Shown here one piece after another: positions 7,374 to 18,517 of a stretch of DNA of 64,000 nucleotides. Origin of the DNA: Deminuibacter sp966424055 (GTDB lineage Bacteria; Bacteroidota; Bacteroidia; Chitinophagales; Chitinophagaceae); NCBI GenBank assembly GCA_966424055.1, contig CBJLMB010000021.1, positions 35,989 to 99,988 of the forward strand. Reading direction: 5' to 3'. The translations under genes and the position numbers were made by a program. The number at the start of each line of letters is the position of its first letter. Position 1 is the first letter of the stretch. A model generated the notes under the pieces. The model did not search any database. It was given only the letters and a program-made list of their open reading frames with translations, and had not been told where the DNA came from.

Positions 7374-10302
7374 GGATTTAATCGAGCTCGGGTTTGACTA
7401 TGCCGCTACGAACGCCGAAAAGGAGATCGTGGTTAAGGCATTGCAGGAGGTGCTGGACCTGGCTCAAAAACTAGATGGCTTCAAAATCAAGATAAACTTT
7501 GTTGAAGGTTTCGGCGATTTCAAATCTGCCGCCGATGCGGCAGGTACCACGATAGAAGAGCTGATCAAACAAATGACAAAGCTGGCCGAACTGCAGTTAA
7601 AACAAGCACAGGCTGCCCGCGCAGCAGCACAGGCAGAGACTGAAAACACAAAGGCGAAGCTGGAATCGATAAAAGCGCAGATCGAAGAGGAAAAACTGAA
7701 GGCCTCCCAGCTGAAGAATGCAGAGGCACTGAAGAAGGCTTATACCAATGAGAAAAAACTGGTTGATGAGCTTAGCAACGATTATGCCCAGCTGAGCAAG
7801 GCATACAATGATGCGGCCCTTAAAGCCAAAATACTCATACTTACAAAAGGAGAAGACAACGAAGTAACGAAAGAAGCCATACGTGTTGCAAAGCAGATGG
7901 GCGACTTGCTGAAAAAGGTGGATGCCGCGGTAGGTCAGTACCAACGAAACGTGGGTAATTACAAAAGCGCGTTCGATGGTTTGAAAATGTCATTCACACA
8001 GGTTGCCCGGGAATTGCCATCACTTACAATAAGCGTACAGCAGTTCTTCCTGGCGATATCGAACAACCTCCCTATTGTTTTTGATGAAATCGCCAAAACC
8101 AGGAAACAAATTGCAGATCTGCAGGCTGAAGGCAAGGAAGCCCCTTCCCTGCTGAGTAAAATCGGCCAGGCAATAATTTCCTGGCAAGTGGGCCTATCCA
8201 TAGGCATCACACTGTTAACTGCGTATGGCGCCAAATTCATCGAATGGCTCACACTATTAGCCACCGGTAGGAAGTCCCTGGAGGATATTACCATCGACAT
8301 GAACCATTTTACCTGGGAAACCAAAGAGAATGCGAAGGCGCTGGATCAGGTAATATCCAGAATGGAACAACTGTCTGAATTATCCAAACTGAAAATAGAC
8401 TTGAATCTTGGCACCGGCCTCACACAAGATTTCCTGAAACAAGTTTCCGATGCAACTGCACTCACCGGTAAACGGTTGGAACTGGAGGGCCAGTTACAAA
8501 CCGAGCAGGTGCGACTGGCTAACCTGGTGAATTATGCCTTAAGGCAGTTTTCTGATGATGACAAAAAGATATGGAATACCTACCAGGACAACATTGATGA
8601 TGCATATTTCAAACTGTCAGACTCCGGAAAAAAGATAGTGGATGCCTATAAAAACCAGAAAGAACGCATTGATAAGATTAATGGCGACCTTAACCAGGTC
8701 CGCAGCCAGGAGGCAATACTGGCTGAGCAAACAGCAATTAAGCTAAAGCAAATCGATATAGAAGAGATCCAGGATGACCTGGATAGTAAGAAAATTCGGC
8801 TGTTGAATGATGAGAAGTTCCAGCAGTCGCTGGCCGATAGTGAATCATTGGGCCTCCAGATGCGGCTGAAAGCACAACGGGAAGCTACTGCAGACAGGAT
8901 TGCCCTTTTTCAAGTAGAGCGCGACCGGCAGCTGGCAGCTGATAATCTTACCACCCAGCAGCGGGCCAATATTGAAAAGGAGGCTGCCCAGAATATCTAT
9001 AATGAACGCCTGGCCGGCTATACGGCACTGGCGAAACTCCGCACTGATTTCTATACGAAGGAACTGCAGGAACGCCGTGCAATAGAGAACAAACTGGAGG
9101 ATGAGGACCGGCAGCGAGGTGAGGTTGAAAAGCAAATCGCCAACAGTAGATATCAGCGAATCCAGGAAGAGGTGAATATTATCAAATCCGGTGCTGATGA
9201 TATGGCAACCATATATTCGACGCAGTATGTTAATGAGCAAACGGCGCTGATTGAATCGTACAATAAACGCAAGATTAGCGCGGTACAGTTCCAGGAGGAA
9301 ATGGCCCAGCTGCAGATAAAATACTCCCAGGAGAACCTGCAGCGCCTGATTACGACCTCAGAAAAAACGCTACAGCTACTGTCGCCGGGCACTAAGGCGT
9401 GGGTGGATTTGAAAAAGGCTATTGCCGATGCAAAAAACCAGCTTGCCCAGCTGGGCACGAAGCATCCTGAGCTGGACGCACTGGCAGAAAAGCTCAGCCG
9501 CATTGCCGCAATTACGCAAAACCTTACTGGCGCACTCAGCAGCATAAATGATATCGGCTACTCAAACCAGAAAGCAGAGCTGCAGGCACTGGAAGATCAG
9601 CAGCAGGCTAATTATGAGAAAGAGGTAGAGAACATCAACAATAGCAGCCTTTCAGAAGAAGATAAAGCAAACAAGCTGAAAATATTGGAATCCCAGCGTG
9701 CTGCACAAAAAGAGCAGAATGATCGCCGGCAGCGGGAAGCCGATAACAAGAAGGCAAAATTTGACAGAGATATAAATATCGCCAACATCATTGCTGGCAC
9801 AGCAGCGGCTGTAGTTAAAGCGCTTCCGAACATCCCCCTGGCCCTATCTATTGGTATCCTGGGCGCCGCACAGCTTGCCAAGGCACTGGCAGTAAAGGTT
9901 CCACAATACGCTGAAGGTGTGGAAGACAAGGCTTTTGACGGCCCCGGTATCGTTGGTGAGGGCAAGTATGCTGAGTTGGTAGAAAGACCCGGCTACCGGC
10001 CATTTATTGCCACAGATGCAATGATGATCGACCTACCGAAACACTCCCGGGTAACGCCGCTTACCGGTGATGTCATCAACGACAGCATGCATGCCGCTAT
10101 GGTAAGGAATACCGGCAGGCAGCTGCAGCTGATGGATGCGTATAACAGCACTTATGCTGATCAGGCTTGGAAAATAGCCGGCTGGCAGATGAATAGCATG
10201 GAAAAAATGTTCCGCAAATCGAATAAAAATGTGCTGCTGCGTGGTACGATCAATATCGGTCTGGACGGTCACCATTATAAAACCAAAACAATTTTCCAAT
10301 AG
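7363..10302 (+). CDS. Tail tape measure protein (979 aa)
   Basis: This is one of the longest genes of the tail operon, with long coiled-coil tracts (about residues 70-190 and 420-760) rich in Ala, Glu, Gln and Lys. Two hydrophobic segments are present: WQVGLSIGITLLTAYGAKF near residue 275, and a Gly/Ala/Leu-rich stretch near residue 830. This is the standard build of tape measure proteins, which set tail length and help deliver DNA through the cell envelope. It overlaps the upstream gene by 11 bp and abuts the next gene. An RxIAxQ-type repeat was not seen. Confidence 0.88.
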   Translation: MAGKDLIELGFDYAATNAEKEIVVKALQEVLDLAQKLDGFKIKINFVEGFGDFKSAADAAGTTIEELIKQMTKLAELQLKQAQAARAAAQAETENTKAKLESIKAQIEEEKLKASQLKNAEALKKAYTNEKKLVDELSNDYAQLSKAYNDAALKAKILILTKGEDNEVTKEAIRVAKQMGDLLKKVDAAVGQYQRNVGNYKSAFDGLKMSFTQVARELPSLTISVQQFFLAISNNLPIVFDEIAKTRKQIADLQAEGKEAPSLLSKIGQAIISWQVGLSIGITLLTAYGAKFIEWLTLLATGRKSLEDITIDMNHFTWETKENAKALDQVISRMEQLSELSKLKIDLNLGTGLTQDFLKQVSDATALTGKRLELEGQLQTEQVRLANLVNYALRQFSDDDKKIWNTYQDNIDDAYFKLSDSGKKIVDAYKNQKERIDKINGDLNQVRSQEAILAEQTAIKLKQIDIEEIQDDLDSKKIRLLNDEKFQQSLADSESLGLQMRLKAQREATADRIALFQVERDRQLAADNLTTQQRANIEKEAAQNIYNERLAGYTALAKLRTDFYTKELQERRAIENKLEDEDRQRGEVEKQIANSRYQRIQEEVNIIKSGADDMATIYSTQYVNEQTALIESYNKRKISAVQFQEEMAQLQIKYSQENLQRLITTSEKTLQLLSPGTKAWVDLKKAIADAKNQLAQLGTKHPELDALAEKLSRIAAITQNLTGALSSINDIGYSNQKAELQALEDQQQANYEKEVENINNSSLSEEDKANKLKILESQRAAQKEQNDRRQREADNKKAKFDRDINIANIIAGTAAAVVKALPNIPLALSIGILGAAQLAKALAVKVPQYAEGVEDKAFDGPGIVGEGKYAELVERPGYRPFIATDAMMIDLPKHSRVTPLTGDVINDSMHAAMVRNTGRQLQLMDAYNSTYADQAWKIAGWQMNSMEKMFRKSNKNVLLRGTINIGLDGHHYKTKTIFQ

Positions 10303-13300
10303 ATGAGTGTAGGTGAAAAAATATGGGCATATTTCCTGCTTGACAACCAAAACCGTAGCTATTACCTAGACAATGGTGTGGTGAAGAAATCGGCATTGCC
10401 GCGGCCGTTATCATCCACGCCGGATGGATGGGAAGACCTGGAGGAGGAATTTGGGGCAGCTGATACCTATTTCGGGCTTACAAGGTCATTGAGCCTGGAC
10501 AACAAGTTTGTGGACGATGGCGCAGAGATCCTTCGGCAGCTGTATTTTAAAGGCCGTGGGTTCGAGGAAGAGGTGTACCTGCTGATCATGCGTAAAAACC
10601 GGGATACTGGCATATTTGAAGAGGAATATAAAGCAAAGGTAGATATGAGCACCGCAAGCAATGAGATTGATGGCGGCGTCTCTGTGCATACTGTTGAGGG
10701 GGGCCTGGTGAACGATCTAAACGCCAATGAAGGCGCCACCTATGAAATCCCCTGCGACGAGACTAACCCAGACGTCATTAAAATAAAATTCAACGGTGTC
10801 AACCTGTCGGATAAGCTGAATTATGAGACGTCTGAGCTGGATCTCACGGCCGCGACACAGGGCGTCGGGATTGCCTATGTTATCCCCATTACCTACATCA
10901 ACAATGAAGGTGATAGTGTTGGGTTGACCCCGGGCAGCCCGAATTATGATGAGTTCCGCGTTGTAAACCCAGGCGACTACTTCAACTACGTGGATAATTC
11001 TCAGAATTATTTTATCACATCCAAATTCCAAGTGAACAATGCCAGGCTGCAGGGGGAAATAAAAGTCAGAGCAGTAGATGATGGCAGAGTATTCACTCTG
11101 TATTTAATTGATACAGCAACGCATAACCTGGATAAGCTCGGTGAGGATCTGGTTCCTGCAAATACCGACAAGACATTTATTCTGAATGCACAACGAAATT
11201 TAATTCCCAATAATAAATATTTCCTGATCCTTTATGATTTCGGGCCGCAGCAGCACAAAATTAAGTTTTACCAGACTGATGTTTCTGTTTCCCTGAGCAC
11301 GCGCAACCCGGAATCAACCGCGTATGCCCTGCGACCGCTCACCCTACTGCAGAACCTGGTCAGCAAAATTTCCAATGGGAAATATACAGCTGACAGCTCC
11401 TTATTTCGCACGCACAATAACATACCCACAACCTGCGGGGATGCGCTGCGTAATATTGACCGGACCGCAGCCAACGCCCCCATAAAAAACTACCTGATCA
11501 AAACCACTTTCAAAGACTTTTTCCAGTCCTACAACGCCATATACGATATTGGCATAAAGATCATTGATAACGTTCTCTACATTGAGCGGAAAGCCGACCT
11601 GTATAAAGATGATGCGGAAATATTCGACATGGGCGAAGTTTCCGACCTGAAAATAGATGTAGCATCCGAATATCTGGGCACGAGTTTGAAAATGGGTTAC
11701 CCGGATCAGCAGTACGATCAGCGGGCAGGAAAATACGAATACAACTCCCTGTCCGAATTCAAGCTGCCGGTAACGGTATCCAACAAAGTCCTAGACTGGT
11801 CGAGTAAGTACCGTGGCGACAGCTTCGGCATTGAATTCATCCGCACTACCCTGACACAAAAAGACATAACTGACAGTTCAGGCGACAATGATGTTTTCCT
11901 TGTCAATATTGAAGACCAGCCACAGGAAGATAGCACCTACCTGGTAAGGCGTAAAAATTATGATAGCATTACCGGTGTCCAGGATAATACCGTGTACAAC
12001 ATTGAGGAGATGACGCCGAAGCGCCAGCTGCTGGCTCATGGCCCCTATCTACGGTCATTGCTTTACCATCTGCCCACCGACAAAATTTCGCTCAGCACGG
12101 CGCCTAAAAACAAAGAGCTGGTAACGGTATCCGGTGGAGTGGCCACTGCCGAGAAAACAGATGTCCCTGTGAGCCAGCTGGGCGACCCGATATTTATTCC
12201 GCTGTGGCTGAATTTCACCGCCCCCGTACCCTACACATTTGCAAAAACCATGTCCCAAATCGGCACCGGGCATATCGCCATTCGGAAAAATGGTCGTATT
12301 CTATACGGCCTGCCCATTGGAAGCATGAAAGCGAAGCCGGCCACGCAGGAGCCACAGGAGTGGCGCTTGCTGATGAGCCCTAAAACATCCCTGAGCACCA
12401 TTCTTTCACTTTCAAATACAGGCTTATTCCTGGAAGACATGAATAAATCAGTTTTTATCTCCGATTATAACCCGGTGCATTTTGTGCTCTATAACTACCA
12501 AAAGCATGCAAAATACCACCATAAGGATCTGTACGAGGACTGGTTCGAGAACCGGATGGAGCAATTTGTCGAGCAGCCATTCTATCATCAGAAGTGGGAG
12601 CAACATGACAGCATTGTTTTCCAGTTTATCACCGCCGGCCTGGGCAACCTGGAAATAGCTGTTTACAATGATGAAGCCATTGAGGTGGACCGAATCACAA
12701 TGGACATCGTTTCCACTCCTGCCCTACCGCTACCTTATATACTGCAGCAGAAAGTTGTTGATCTGGGAACTTACGAAGGCCGGTACCTGTTTGTACTGTA
12801 TAACAAAGAAACAGGTGTAGCCCTTGCAATAAGCGAATGGCAGGACATTCAGGAATATCACGAAGGAACAATGCTGTATGAGTACCGGCACTCTTACACG
12901 AAGAAGAATTTCATTTTTGGTGCCCTTACTCCTTCTATCCGAGTAGAATCACTTTTCATGCCCTGGCGCCCGGATAGTGATTTCGTTGCTTACGAAGATG
13001 AGCCGAAAAATGCGGAGTTGTTGAATGGAGTAAGTTTTGGCAAACGCACTCTGTTATTAGGGGATGCCAGCGGCCTACCTGATTGGCTGGTGCTGAAGTT
13101 GAATGATATTCTGCTCACCAGTAGCCTGCAGATTGACGGTGATTACTATACGCGCACCACAGATAGCAAGCTGGAGCCGACCATACGGGTAGGCTATCCC
13201 ATGGACTTCTATTCCGTAGATGTGATGCCAGCCAAAAACAAATCCGGTCTGTCTGTCCGTGACGATTCAACCCCAAACTATGTGGATTCTGTTGTATACA

Positions 13301-13365
13301 CACTGGATGCCGCAGCGTTCGGCCAGGCACCTGGAGTTATTAATGTTGAATTGCAAAATGAATAA
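10303..13365 (+). CDS. Large tail protein, probably distal tail or tail tip (1020 aa)
   Basis: The ATG follows the tape measure stop with no gap. The protein is soluble and beta-rich throughout, with many aromatic residues. It contains no signal peptide and no collagen-like repeats. Genes directly after the tape measure encode distal tail, hub and tip proteins, and this very long protein may combine such roles. The family is not recognised from sequence. The next gene starts 2 bp later, so the tail genes form one operon. Confidence 0.65.
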   Translation: MSVGEKIWAYFLLDNQNRSYYLDNGVVKKSALPRPLSSTPDGWEDLEEEFGAADTYFGLTRSLSLDNKFVDDGAEILRQLYFKGRGFEEEVYLLIMRKNRDTGIFEEEYKAKVDMSTASNEIDGGVSVHTVEGGLVNDLNANEGATYEIPCDETNPDVIKIKFNGVNLSDKLNYETSELDLTAATQGVGIAYVIPITYINNEGDSVGLTPGSPNYDEFRVVNPGDYFNYVDNSQNYFITSKFQVNNARLQGEIKVRAVDDGRVFTLYLIDTATHNLDKLGEDLVPANTDKTFILNAQRNLIPNNKYFLILYDFGPQQHKIKFYQTDVSVSLSTRNPESTAYALRPLTLLQNLVSKISNGKYTADSSLFRTHNNIPTTCGDALRNIDRTAANAPIKNYLIKTTFKDFFQSYNAIYDIGIKIIDNVLYIERKADLYKDDAEIFDMGEVSDLKIDVASEYLGTSLKMGYPDQQYDQRAGKYEYNSLSEFKLPVTVSNKVLDWSSKYRGDSFGIEFIRTTLTQKDITDSSGDNDVFLVNIEDQPQEDSTYLVRRKNYDSITGVQDNTVYNIEEMTPKRQLLAHGPYLRSLLYHLPTDKISLSTAPKNKELVTVSGGVATAEKTDVPVSQLGDPIFIPLWLNFTAPVPYTFAKTMSQIGTGHIAIRKNGRILYGLPIGSMKAKPATQEPQEWRLLMSPKTSLSTILSLSNTGLFLEDMNKSVFISDYNPVHFVLYNYQKHAKYHHKDLYEDWFENRMEQFVEQPFYHQKWEQHDSIVFQFITAGLGNLEIAVYNDEAIEVDRITMDIVSTPALPLPYILQQKVVDLGTYEGRYLFVLYNKETGVALAISEWQDIQEYHEGTMLYEYRHSYTKKNFIFGALTPSIRVESLFMPWRPDSDFVAYEDEPKNAELLNGVSFGKRTLLLGDASGLPDWLVLKLNDILLTSSLQIDGDYYTRTTDSKLEPTIRVGYPMDFYSVDVMPAKNKSGLSVRDDSTPNYVDSVVYTLDAAAFGQAPGVINVELQNE

Positions 13366-13367
13366 GG

Positions 13368-14771
13368 ATGAGTACCGTAGCACTATACCTAGATACACTG
13401 GGATATCCCACGATAACAAACGATATAAAGGTCGCCCTTTATAAGCCAGAGGATCCTTTGGCAGAGGTTGCCGCCCAACAGCAGCCGGCGCCGCACCCGG
13501 AAAGACAGTGGTCTTTTCTTGGTCTTGACCGCCGTAATTATCTGGTCAAAATACTGGAGATGGCCGGCACCACCGTGGTTCGGCAGCTGAACAGCTTTAC
13601 CATCGTCCCGGATAATAACGAATTCCGATACAAAGCACCGCAGCAGGTGCAGTTCGGTGTTGATGATGGTTTTCCTGCAGGTGGCAATACTGTGACCGTA
13701 CCAAGCTGGGTCGGCTGGGAGATCATCCCAGAACGGATCGGCAGTGGCACTCTGAAACGAGGAGTAGACTACAGCTACGATATTCAGACTGGTAGATTTA
13801 CACTGGTAAAAGATGGTGACGAATTCAGTGGGGGTGAATGGTTTTTCTTTCAGTTTGAGCCAATCGTTGAAACCGGAGGCGGCAGTGTGAATCTATCGGG
13901 CGAACTGTTCCGCTCCAGGAAGACCATCACCGATAACTACAACGTGGCTCCGGCCGACTTCGGCACCAAGCTGGTGTTAAAGGGAACCGGCACTTACTTT
14001 GAGCTGCAGCTACCTGATATCGCCTCGGTGGTGGAAAACAGGCTGCTGTTTATTGAAAGCGGGGTAGGTAACCATAAATGTGTTGCCATCCGCAGCGGTG
14101 CCGGCACTGTCTTTGACTGGGGCACCGGTAACCGTAGCACAATGTATATCTGCCCTACTGAGAACATGAGCATTTACAAGGAAAGAATAGATGCCACCAC
14201 TTCAGTGTGGCGGATCCATGATGCTGACGGCAATTTCCGTTTTGTGGGCAGCACTTTCTTCAGCGATGCAGCAAGTGTTCTCAATGCAGTTGAGGAAGAT
14301 GGGGGCGGCGTAGCCGGACTGGATGCCAATGAATATGCCCGGATATATAATGACCATGTATTGAATCTGCCAGCTGTGCAGCTTGTTCCTTATGATCAGT
14401 GGGCGATCGGCTCCAATATTCGCAAATTCTCTTTCAAAGACCCTGTAACCAATCGCTTCAGGATTCCTGATCGCCGCGACATGGTAAAGCGGGCAAATGC
14501 CAGCGGCACTACTCCTGGGGATTACGAAGGAGATGCTGTCTATCTGCCGCAGGGATCAACCACCGCGACTATTACAGCAAAAATTATTGTAAAGGGCGGC
14601 ACTGCTAATTCAATCCTGGTACTGGGCGTACCGACAAACCCACCTGTATTGAATCCAGATCCCGTGAAAGGCCAACAAGATGTTACAGTCCCCTTATCCA
14701 TACAAACACAGTCAGGAGTGACAGAGACGCGTGTAAAAGGGGTTCGCACCCGCAGCTTTTTATTCGTATAA
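13368..14771 (+). CDS. Tail or baseplate protein (467 aa)
   Basis: The gene begins 2 bp after the preceding stop. The protein is beta-rich with Gly/Thr loops. A segment reading SVNLSGELFRSRKTITDNYNV is followed by a fibre-like beta region (residues about 190-290), then a part that recalls phage tail-collar regions (FSFKDPVTNRFRIPDRRDMVKRANA). The C-terminal part has TATITAKIIVKGG and ends in Arg/Phe. It probably sits at the tail tip and may connect to the fibre encoded next. Its exact role is not determined. Confidence 0.6.
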   Translation: MSTVALYLDTLGYPTITNDIKVALYKPEDPLAEVAAQQQPAPHPERQWSFLGLDRRNYLVKILEMAGTTVVRQLNSFTIVPDNNEFRYKAPQQVQFGVDDGFPAGGNTVTVPSWVGWEIIPERIGSGTLKRGVDYSYDIQTGRFTLVKDGDEFSGGEWFFFQFEPIVETGGGSVNLSGELFRSRKTITDNYNVAPADFGTKLVLKGTGTYFELQLPDIASVVENRLLFIESGVGNHKCVAIRSGAGTVFDWGTGNRSTMYICPTENMSIYKERIDATTSVWRIHDADGNFRFVGSTFFSDAASVLNAVEEDGGGVAGLDANEYARIYNDHVLNLPAVQLVPYDQWAIGSNIRKFSFKDPVTNRFRIPDRRDMVKRANASGTTPGDYEGDAVYLPQGSTTATITAKIIVKGGTANSILVLGVPTNPPVLNPDPVKGQQDVTVPLSIQTQSGVTETRVKGVRTRSFLFV

Positions 14772-14818
14772 AGCTGACTTTAAACAGAAACAATTCTATA
14801 TTTACAAAATCGAATACA

Positions 14819-17800
14819 ATGCTAAAATATTTATCATTATTACTACTAATATTTTTAGCTTACAACGCAAAATGCCAGATATATTCAGATCCCAATCCGG
14901 GATTGTATGGCATAAAATACAACAGGATCCGACCCGGCATCGTATTACACCTGCCTGTAAAAACCGCAAATTCAGTTGACACCAATGACCCAACCGCGCA
15001 GATCTATGTTAAGAACGACAGTGTATGGTTGTATTCAAACGGAACGCACAAAAACCTAAGCGGCGCAACCGGTATCACGCCAGAGATGATTAACAACTGG
15101 AATGCGGCTTACGGTTGGGGTGATCACCACGGTCTTTATCAACCCTTAGAAAACCAGCGACTGAGCACTACAAATAATGTGCGATTTGCTTCTACCTCTG
15201 TTAGCAATCTATCAATTGATGGACTTGATCCGTTTGCATATTTCGGTGATGCTAGTTTCGCGGGAGCGCCGGTGAATGGCGCAAGGCTTTACAGTATAGG
15301 TGGTAAAATGTCATGGAACAGCCGCGGAGGTTCAGAATACGATCGATCATTTGTGTTTGATAATTCAGGTCTTAATTCTGCAAGGAACTACGTGCTGCCA
15401 AATTATGACGGCAAAATAGTGCTATCAACATTTAGTCAGGCAAATGCCTTGGCTGTGTTTGATGCGAATGCGACAACAATATCAGCAGCGAATATTTTTA
15501 ACGACGGCGCAGGCAACTGGAATACCACCGGCCGCTTTGGCCAGTACGGAAGCGCTTTCTATTTTCATTTAGCACCTGTTGGTCAACCTGACGTTAAGGC
15601 TTCAATCATTGCGCCAAGCAACGCTGGCGCTAATTATGACTATCAACTACCAGGTGGTTCGGGCACCATAGCACTTAAATCTGATATCGATAACGCCGTT
15701 GGAAACTACATCCCCATCACAGATAAGGCGGTAGCGAACGGTGTGGCTACTTTGGATGCACAGAGTAAAATACCGATGACGCAAATACCTGATGCTCTGG
15801 TTGGGTCAGTGAAATATGTTGATGTTTATGACGCTTCAACTAATACGCCTGCGCTACCGGCCGCCGATGCATCAAATAAAGGCTGGTATTATATCGTCAA
15901 TGTAGCAGGTTCACAACAGGGATTAAGCTTGAATAAAAATGACTGGGTGATTAGCAACGGAATGAAATGGGATAAGGTAGATAACAACAACCTCATTACC
16001 TCTGTATTTGGCCGTGTTGGGCCAATCACCGCACAGGTAAATGACTATTCTTCATTTTATCTACCTTATACGGGTGGCACGATGACTGGCCCAGTCAACT
16101 TTCTAAGTGATGGAGTTAATAAGCTCAAACTTGAAACATTTTCGGGCGGTACAGCTCACGTCTTCGTAGGTGACAACGGTACTATTGGAACAGATATTTC
16201 AGGCAGTGATGTTAAGTTGAACAGCGTAGCATTCAGGTACGGTAGTTATCGTGCGCGTGTTACTGCTAATACATTGACAGCGGATAGAGAGATACTATTG
16301 CCGGATAAGAACGGTACTATCGCGCTTGCAGACGGCAGCAATGCAACAGGAACATGGCCCGTTAATATTTCGGGAACATCTAACAATTCATCTCAATGGG
16401 GAACAGTGCCGCAAAACTTTGCTGTGCTGCCGTCTGGTACACCGAAATATTTAATAGGCATAGACGGTAGCGATGTTGCCCGTTACTGGAATAATACCGC
16501 GGTATTAAATTGGCTCGGGTTACCTCCTATAAATCCAGGAGGTGAGACATTGCAAAGCGTTACTAATAGAGGGAGTTTTACGACAAAGGGAATTACGTTT
16601 GCCACACCGAACCCGGCCTGGGATCAAGGTTTGGATATAACTGTGCAAGGGAAAAACAATCGTGCTACTATTCAATCGCATAATGCAGCCAATACGTCGC
16701 CGCAGGATTTGGATATTAACCCTTATGGCGGTTCTGTTGTTGTCGGGTCGCCGACAGCTGGCACGTATGGTTTAACGATATACGGGGGTAGTACGCCTGC
16801 TGCTTACCCGACATTAGGGCAATTCAGTGGCGGCTTTAGATTGGCGAATATAGACGGCCAATACGGATTAGATGCCGGTGTGAACACTGACGGTAATACT
16901 TGGATGCAAGCGGGGCGAAGTGATGGAACAGCGACACCATACAACCTAATATTTAATCCTAAGGGCGGTAACATGGGTATCGGTAAAATAAATCCGACTT
17001 CAAAGCTCGATGTTGCTGGTGGCATTAATGCCGATGGCATTATCTTTTCAAACGCCGCACTATTTTCAAATCGTAACGTACCAGAAGGCGGAGCATTGTA
17101 TCTTCAAAATACATCAAAGACTGGCACTGCTGCATCACAATGGGTATTGTATAATATGACAGGAGCATACGGCGATGGTTTGAAATTTTGGAAATATGCG
17201 GCGGATGGCGGAAGTAATACAGGAGCAGCATTTACGATTTGGGACAATGGGCCGGTACAAGCTGGAAGCTTTGTAGTATCACCCACAGTAGACATAACAT
17301 CAAGCAATACATTTAAAGTTAATGCAAGTCAACCGGCTGGTACAGCATTAGCATATATTAACAACACTAACAATGTTGCAAATACCTACGGTCTAATTGT
17401 AAATACTGCTGCAACTGATGCAGGCAGTCAAATATTCAGCGCACGTTCAAATAGCGTAGACCGGTTCACAATAGCTTCAAACGGTAATGTCGGTTTCGGT
17501 ACAGTTAGTCCCGCACGGCAAATCGAAGAATGGAATAATGGAGCTGTTGAATTTTTGATGACCGATGCTTCACAGCCAACAGATTTGAAAAGGTGGCGTA
17601 TGTTTAATGCTTCACAAAATCTAAAGTTCGGTTATACGAATGACGCAATGAACAATGCAACAGATGTATTGGTTCTTTCTCGGGGAAGTCTGGCAGCAAC
17701 ATTTAGCGGAAGAGTATCCGCATCAGATGCAGTGAACGCTACTGATTTAGTCGCCAAACAACAGTTGACTTTAGATTATATAACGGGCAATTCCGCCAAC

Positions 17801-18514
17801 CCTAATGCAAATCAAACAAGTAATGCACTAATTGTTTCCGGGAGTGGGAGAAACAACGCGGGAAATAATGGCGCCTTGTTTTATTCTAATAGTTCAACTG
17901 TATTACAAAATTATGTGGGAGCAGCAGTAAAAGATTATTTAACACTCGGGGATGGCCTATCAACAATAGTGTCAGGTTCAACCTTAGCTGTTAATTTTTA
18001 CCCTATGACACATGGTACAACCGCAGAATTTGGCGGTAGAGTAAAAGCTTCAGACCCAATAAATTCAAGTGATCTTACAACTAAAAATTATGTTGACAAC
18101 GCAACAAATACCACATCCGGAACATGGACACCTGTTATACAAAATGTAACGGGATATACTGTTTTTAATGCCAGTTGGGCTAAAAGTGGGAAAGTTGTGA
18201 CAATTACATTACTATTAGAAATAAGTTCCAGTGCAACAACATCTGCCGGGACAACAAATTTTTACATATCGGGAATGCCACTTTTTGGCAGTAGCCCTGT
18301 AGGAAGCATTACAACAACAGGCAAGTTATTTAACACATCTTCTTCAACAACTGCAATGTATTTCTATGAAACGGGATATAACGGTAGTCAGCCCTATTGG
18401 GTGGGTATGACAGGCACAAATACAACAACGCCCGCTAGTAACAACGATATTTTGGGTTTTGGGGGAGGCGGTGCTAAAAGAATACAGTTTCAAATGAGTT
18501 ACCAAATTATGTAA
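14819..18514 (+). CDS. Tail fibre-like protein with an N-terminal signal peptide (1231 aa)
   Basis: The protein carries repeated fibre motifs: NYDGKIVLSTFSQAN, GGSGTIALKSDI and LPDKNGTIALADGSN. It also has TSKLDVAGGI- and SDPINSSDLTTKNYVD-type repeats and a beta-rich C-terminus (SGTWTPVIQNVTG onward) resembling receptor-binding fibre tips. Unusually it begins with a clear signal peptide (MLKYLSLLLLIFLAYNAKCQ). The gene is visibly more AT-rich than the tail genes before it. A host-recognition fibre is most likely. The signal peptide may mean an origin from a secreted host protein or a surface-displayed product. An adhesin unrelated to the virion is an alternative. Confidence 0.7.
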   Translation: MLKYLSLLLLIFLAYNAKCQIYSDPNPGLYGIKYNRIRPGIVLHLPVKTANSVDTNDPTAQIYVKNDSVWLYSNGTHKNLSGATGITPEMINNWNAAYGWGDHHGLYQPLENQRLSTTNNVRFASTSVSNLSIDGLDPFAYFGDASFAGAPVNGARLYSIGGKMSWNSRGGSEYDRSFVFDNSGLNSARNYVLPNYDGKIVLSTFSQANALAVFDANATTISAANIFNDGAGNWNTTGRFGQYGSAFYFHLAPVGQPDVKASIIAPSNAGANYDYQLPGGSGTIALKSDIDNAVGNYIPITDKAVANGVATLDAQSKIPMTQIPDALVGSVKYVDVYDASTNTPALPAADASNKGWYYIVNVAGSQQGLSLNKNDWVISNGMKWDKVDNNNLITSVFGRVGPITAQVNDYSSFYLPYTGGTMTGPVNFLSDGVNKLKLETFSGGTAHVFVGDNGTIGTDISGSDVKLNSVAFRYGSYRARVTANTLTADREILLPDKNGTIALADGSNATGTWPVNISGTSNNSSQWGTVPQNFAVLPSGTPKYLIGIDGSDVARYWNNTAVLNWLGLPPINPGGETLQSVTNRGSFTTKGITFATPNPAWDQGLDITVQGKNNRATIQSHNAANTSPQDLDINPYGGSVVVGSPTAGTYGLTIYGGSTPAAYPTLGQFSGGFRLANIDGQYGLDAGVNTDGNTWMQAGRSDGTATPYNLIFNPKGGNMGIGKINPTSKLDVAGGINADGIIFSNAALFSNRNVPEGGALYLQNTSKTGTAASQWVLYNMTGAYGDGLKFWKYAADGGSNTGAAFTIWDNGPVQAGSFVVSPTVDITSSNTFKVNASQPAGTALAYINNTNNVANTYGLIVNTAATDAGSQIFSARSNSVDRFTIASNGNVGFGTVSPARQIEEWNNGAVEFLMTDASQPTDLKRWRMFNASQNLKFGYTNDAMNNATDVLVLSRGSLAATFSGRVSASDAVNATDLVAKQQLTLDYITGNSANPNANQTSNALIVSGSGRNNAGNNGALFYSNSSTVLQNYVGAAVKDYLTLGDGLSTIVSGSTLAVNFYPMTHGTTAEFGGRVKASDPINSSDLTTKNYVDNATNTTSGTWTPVIQNVTGYTVFNASWAKSGKVVTITLLLEISSSATTSAGTTNFYISGMPLFGSSPVGSITTTGKLFNTSSSTTAMYFYETGYNGSQPYWVGMTGTNTTTPASNNDILGFGGGGAKRIQFQMSYQIM

Positions 18515-18517
18515 ATT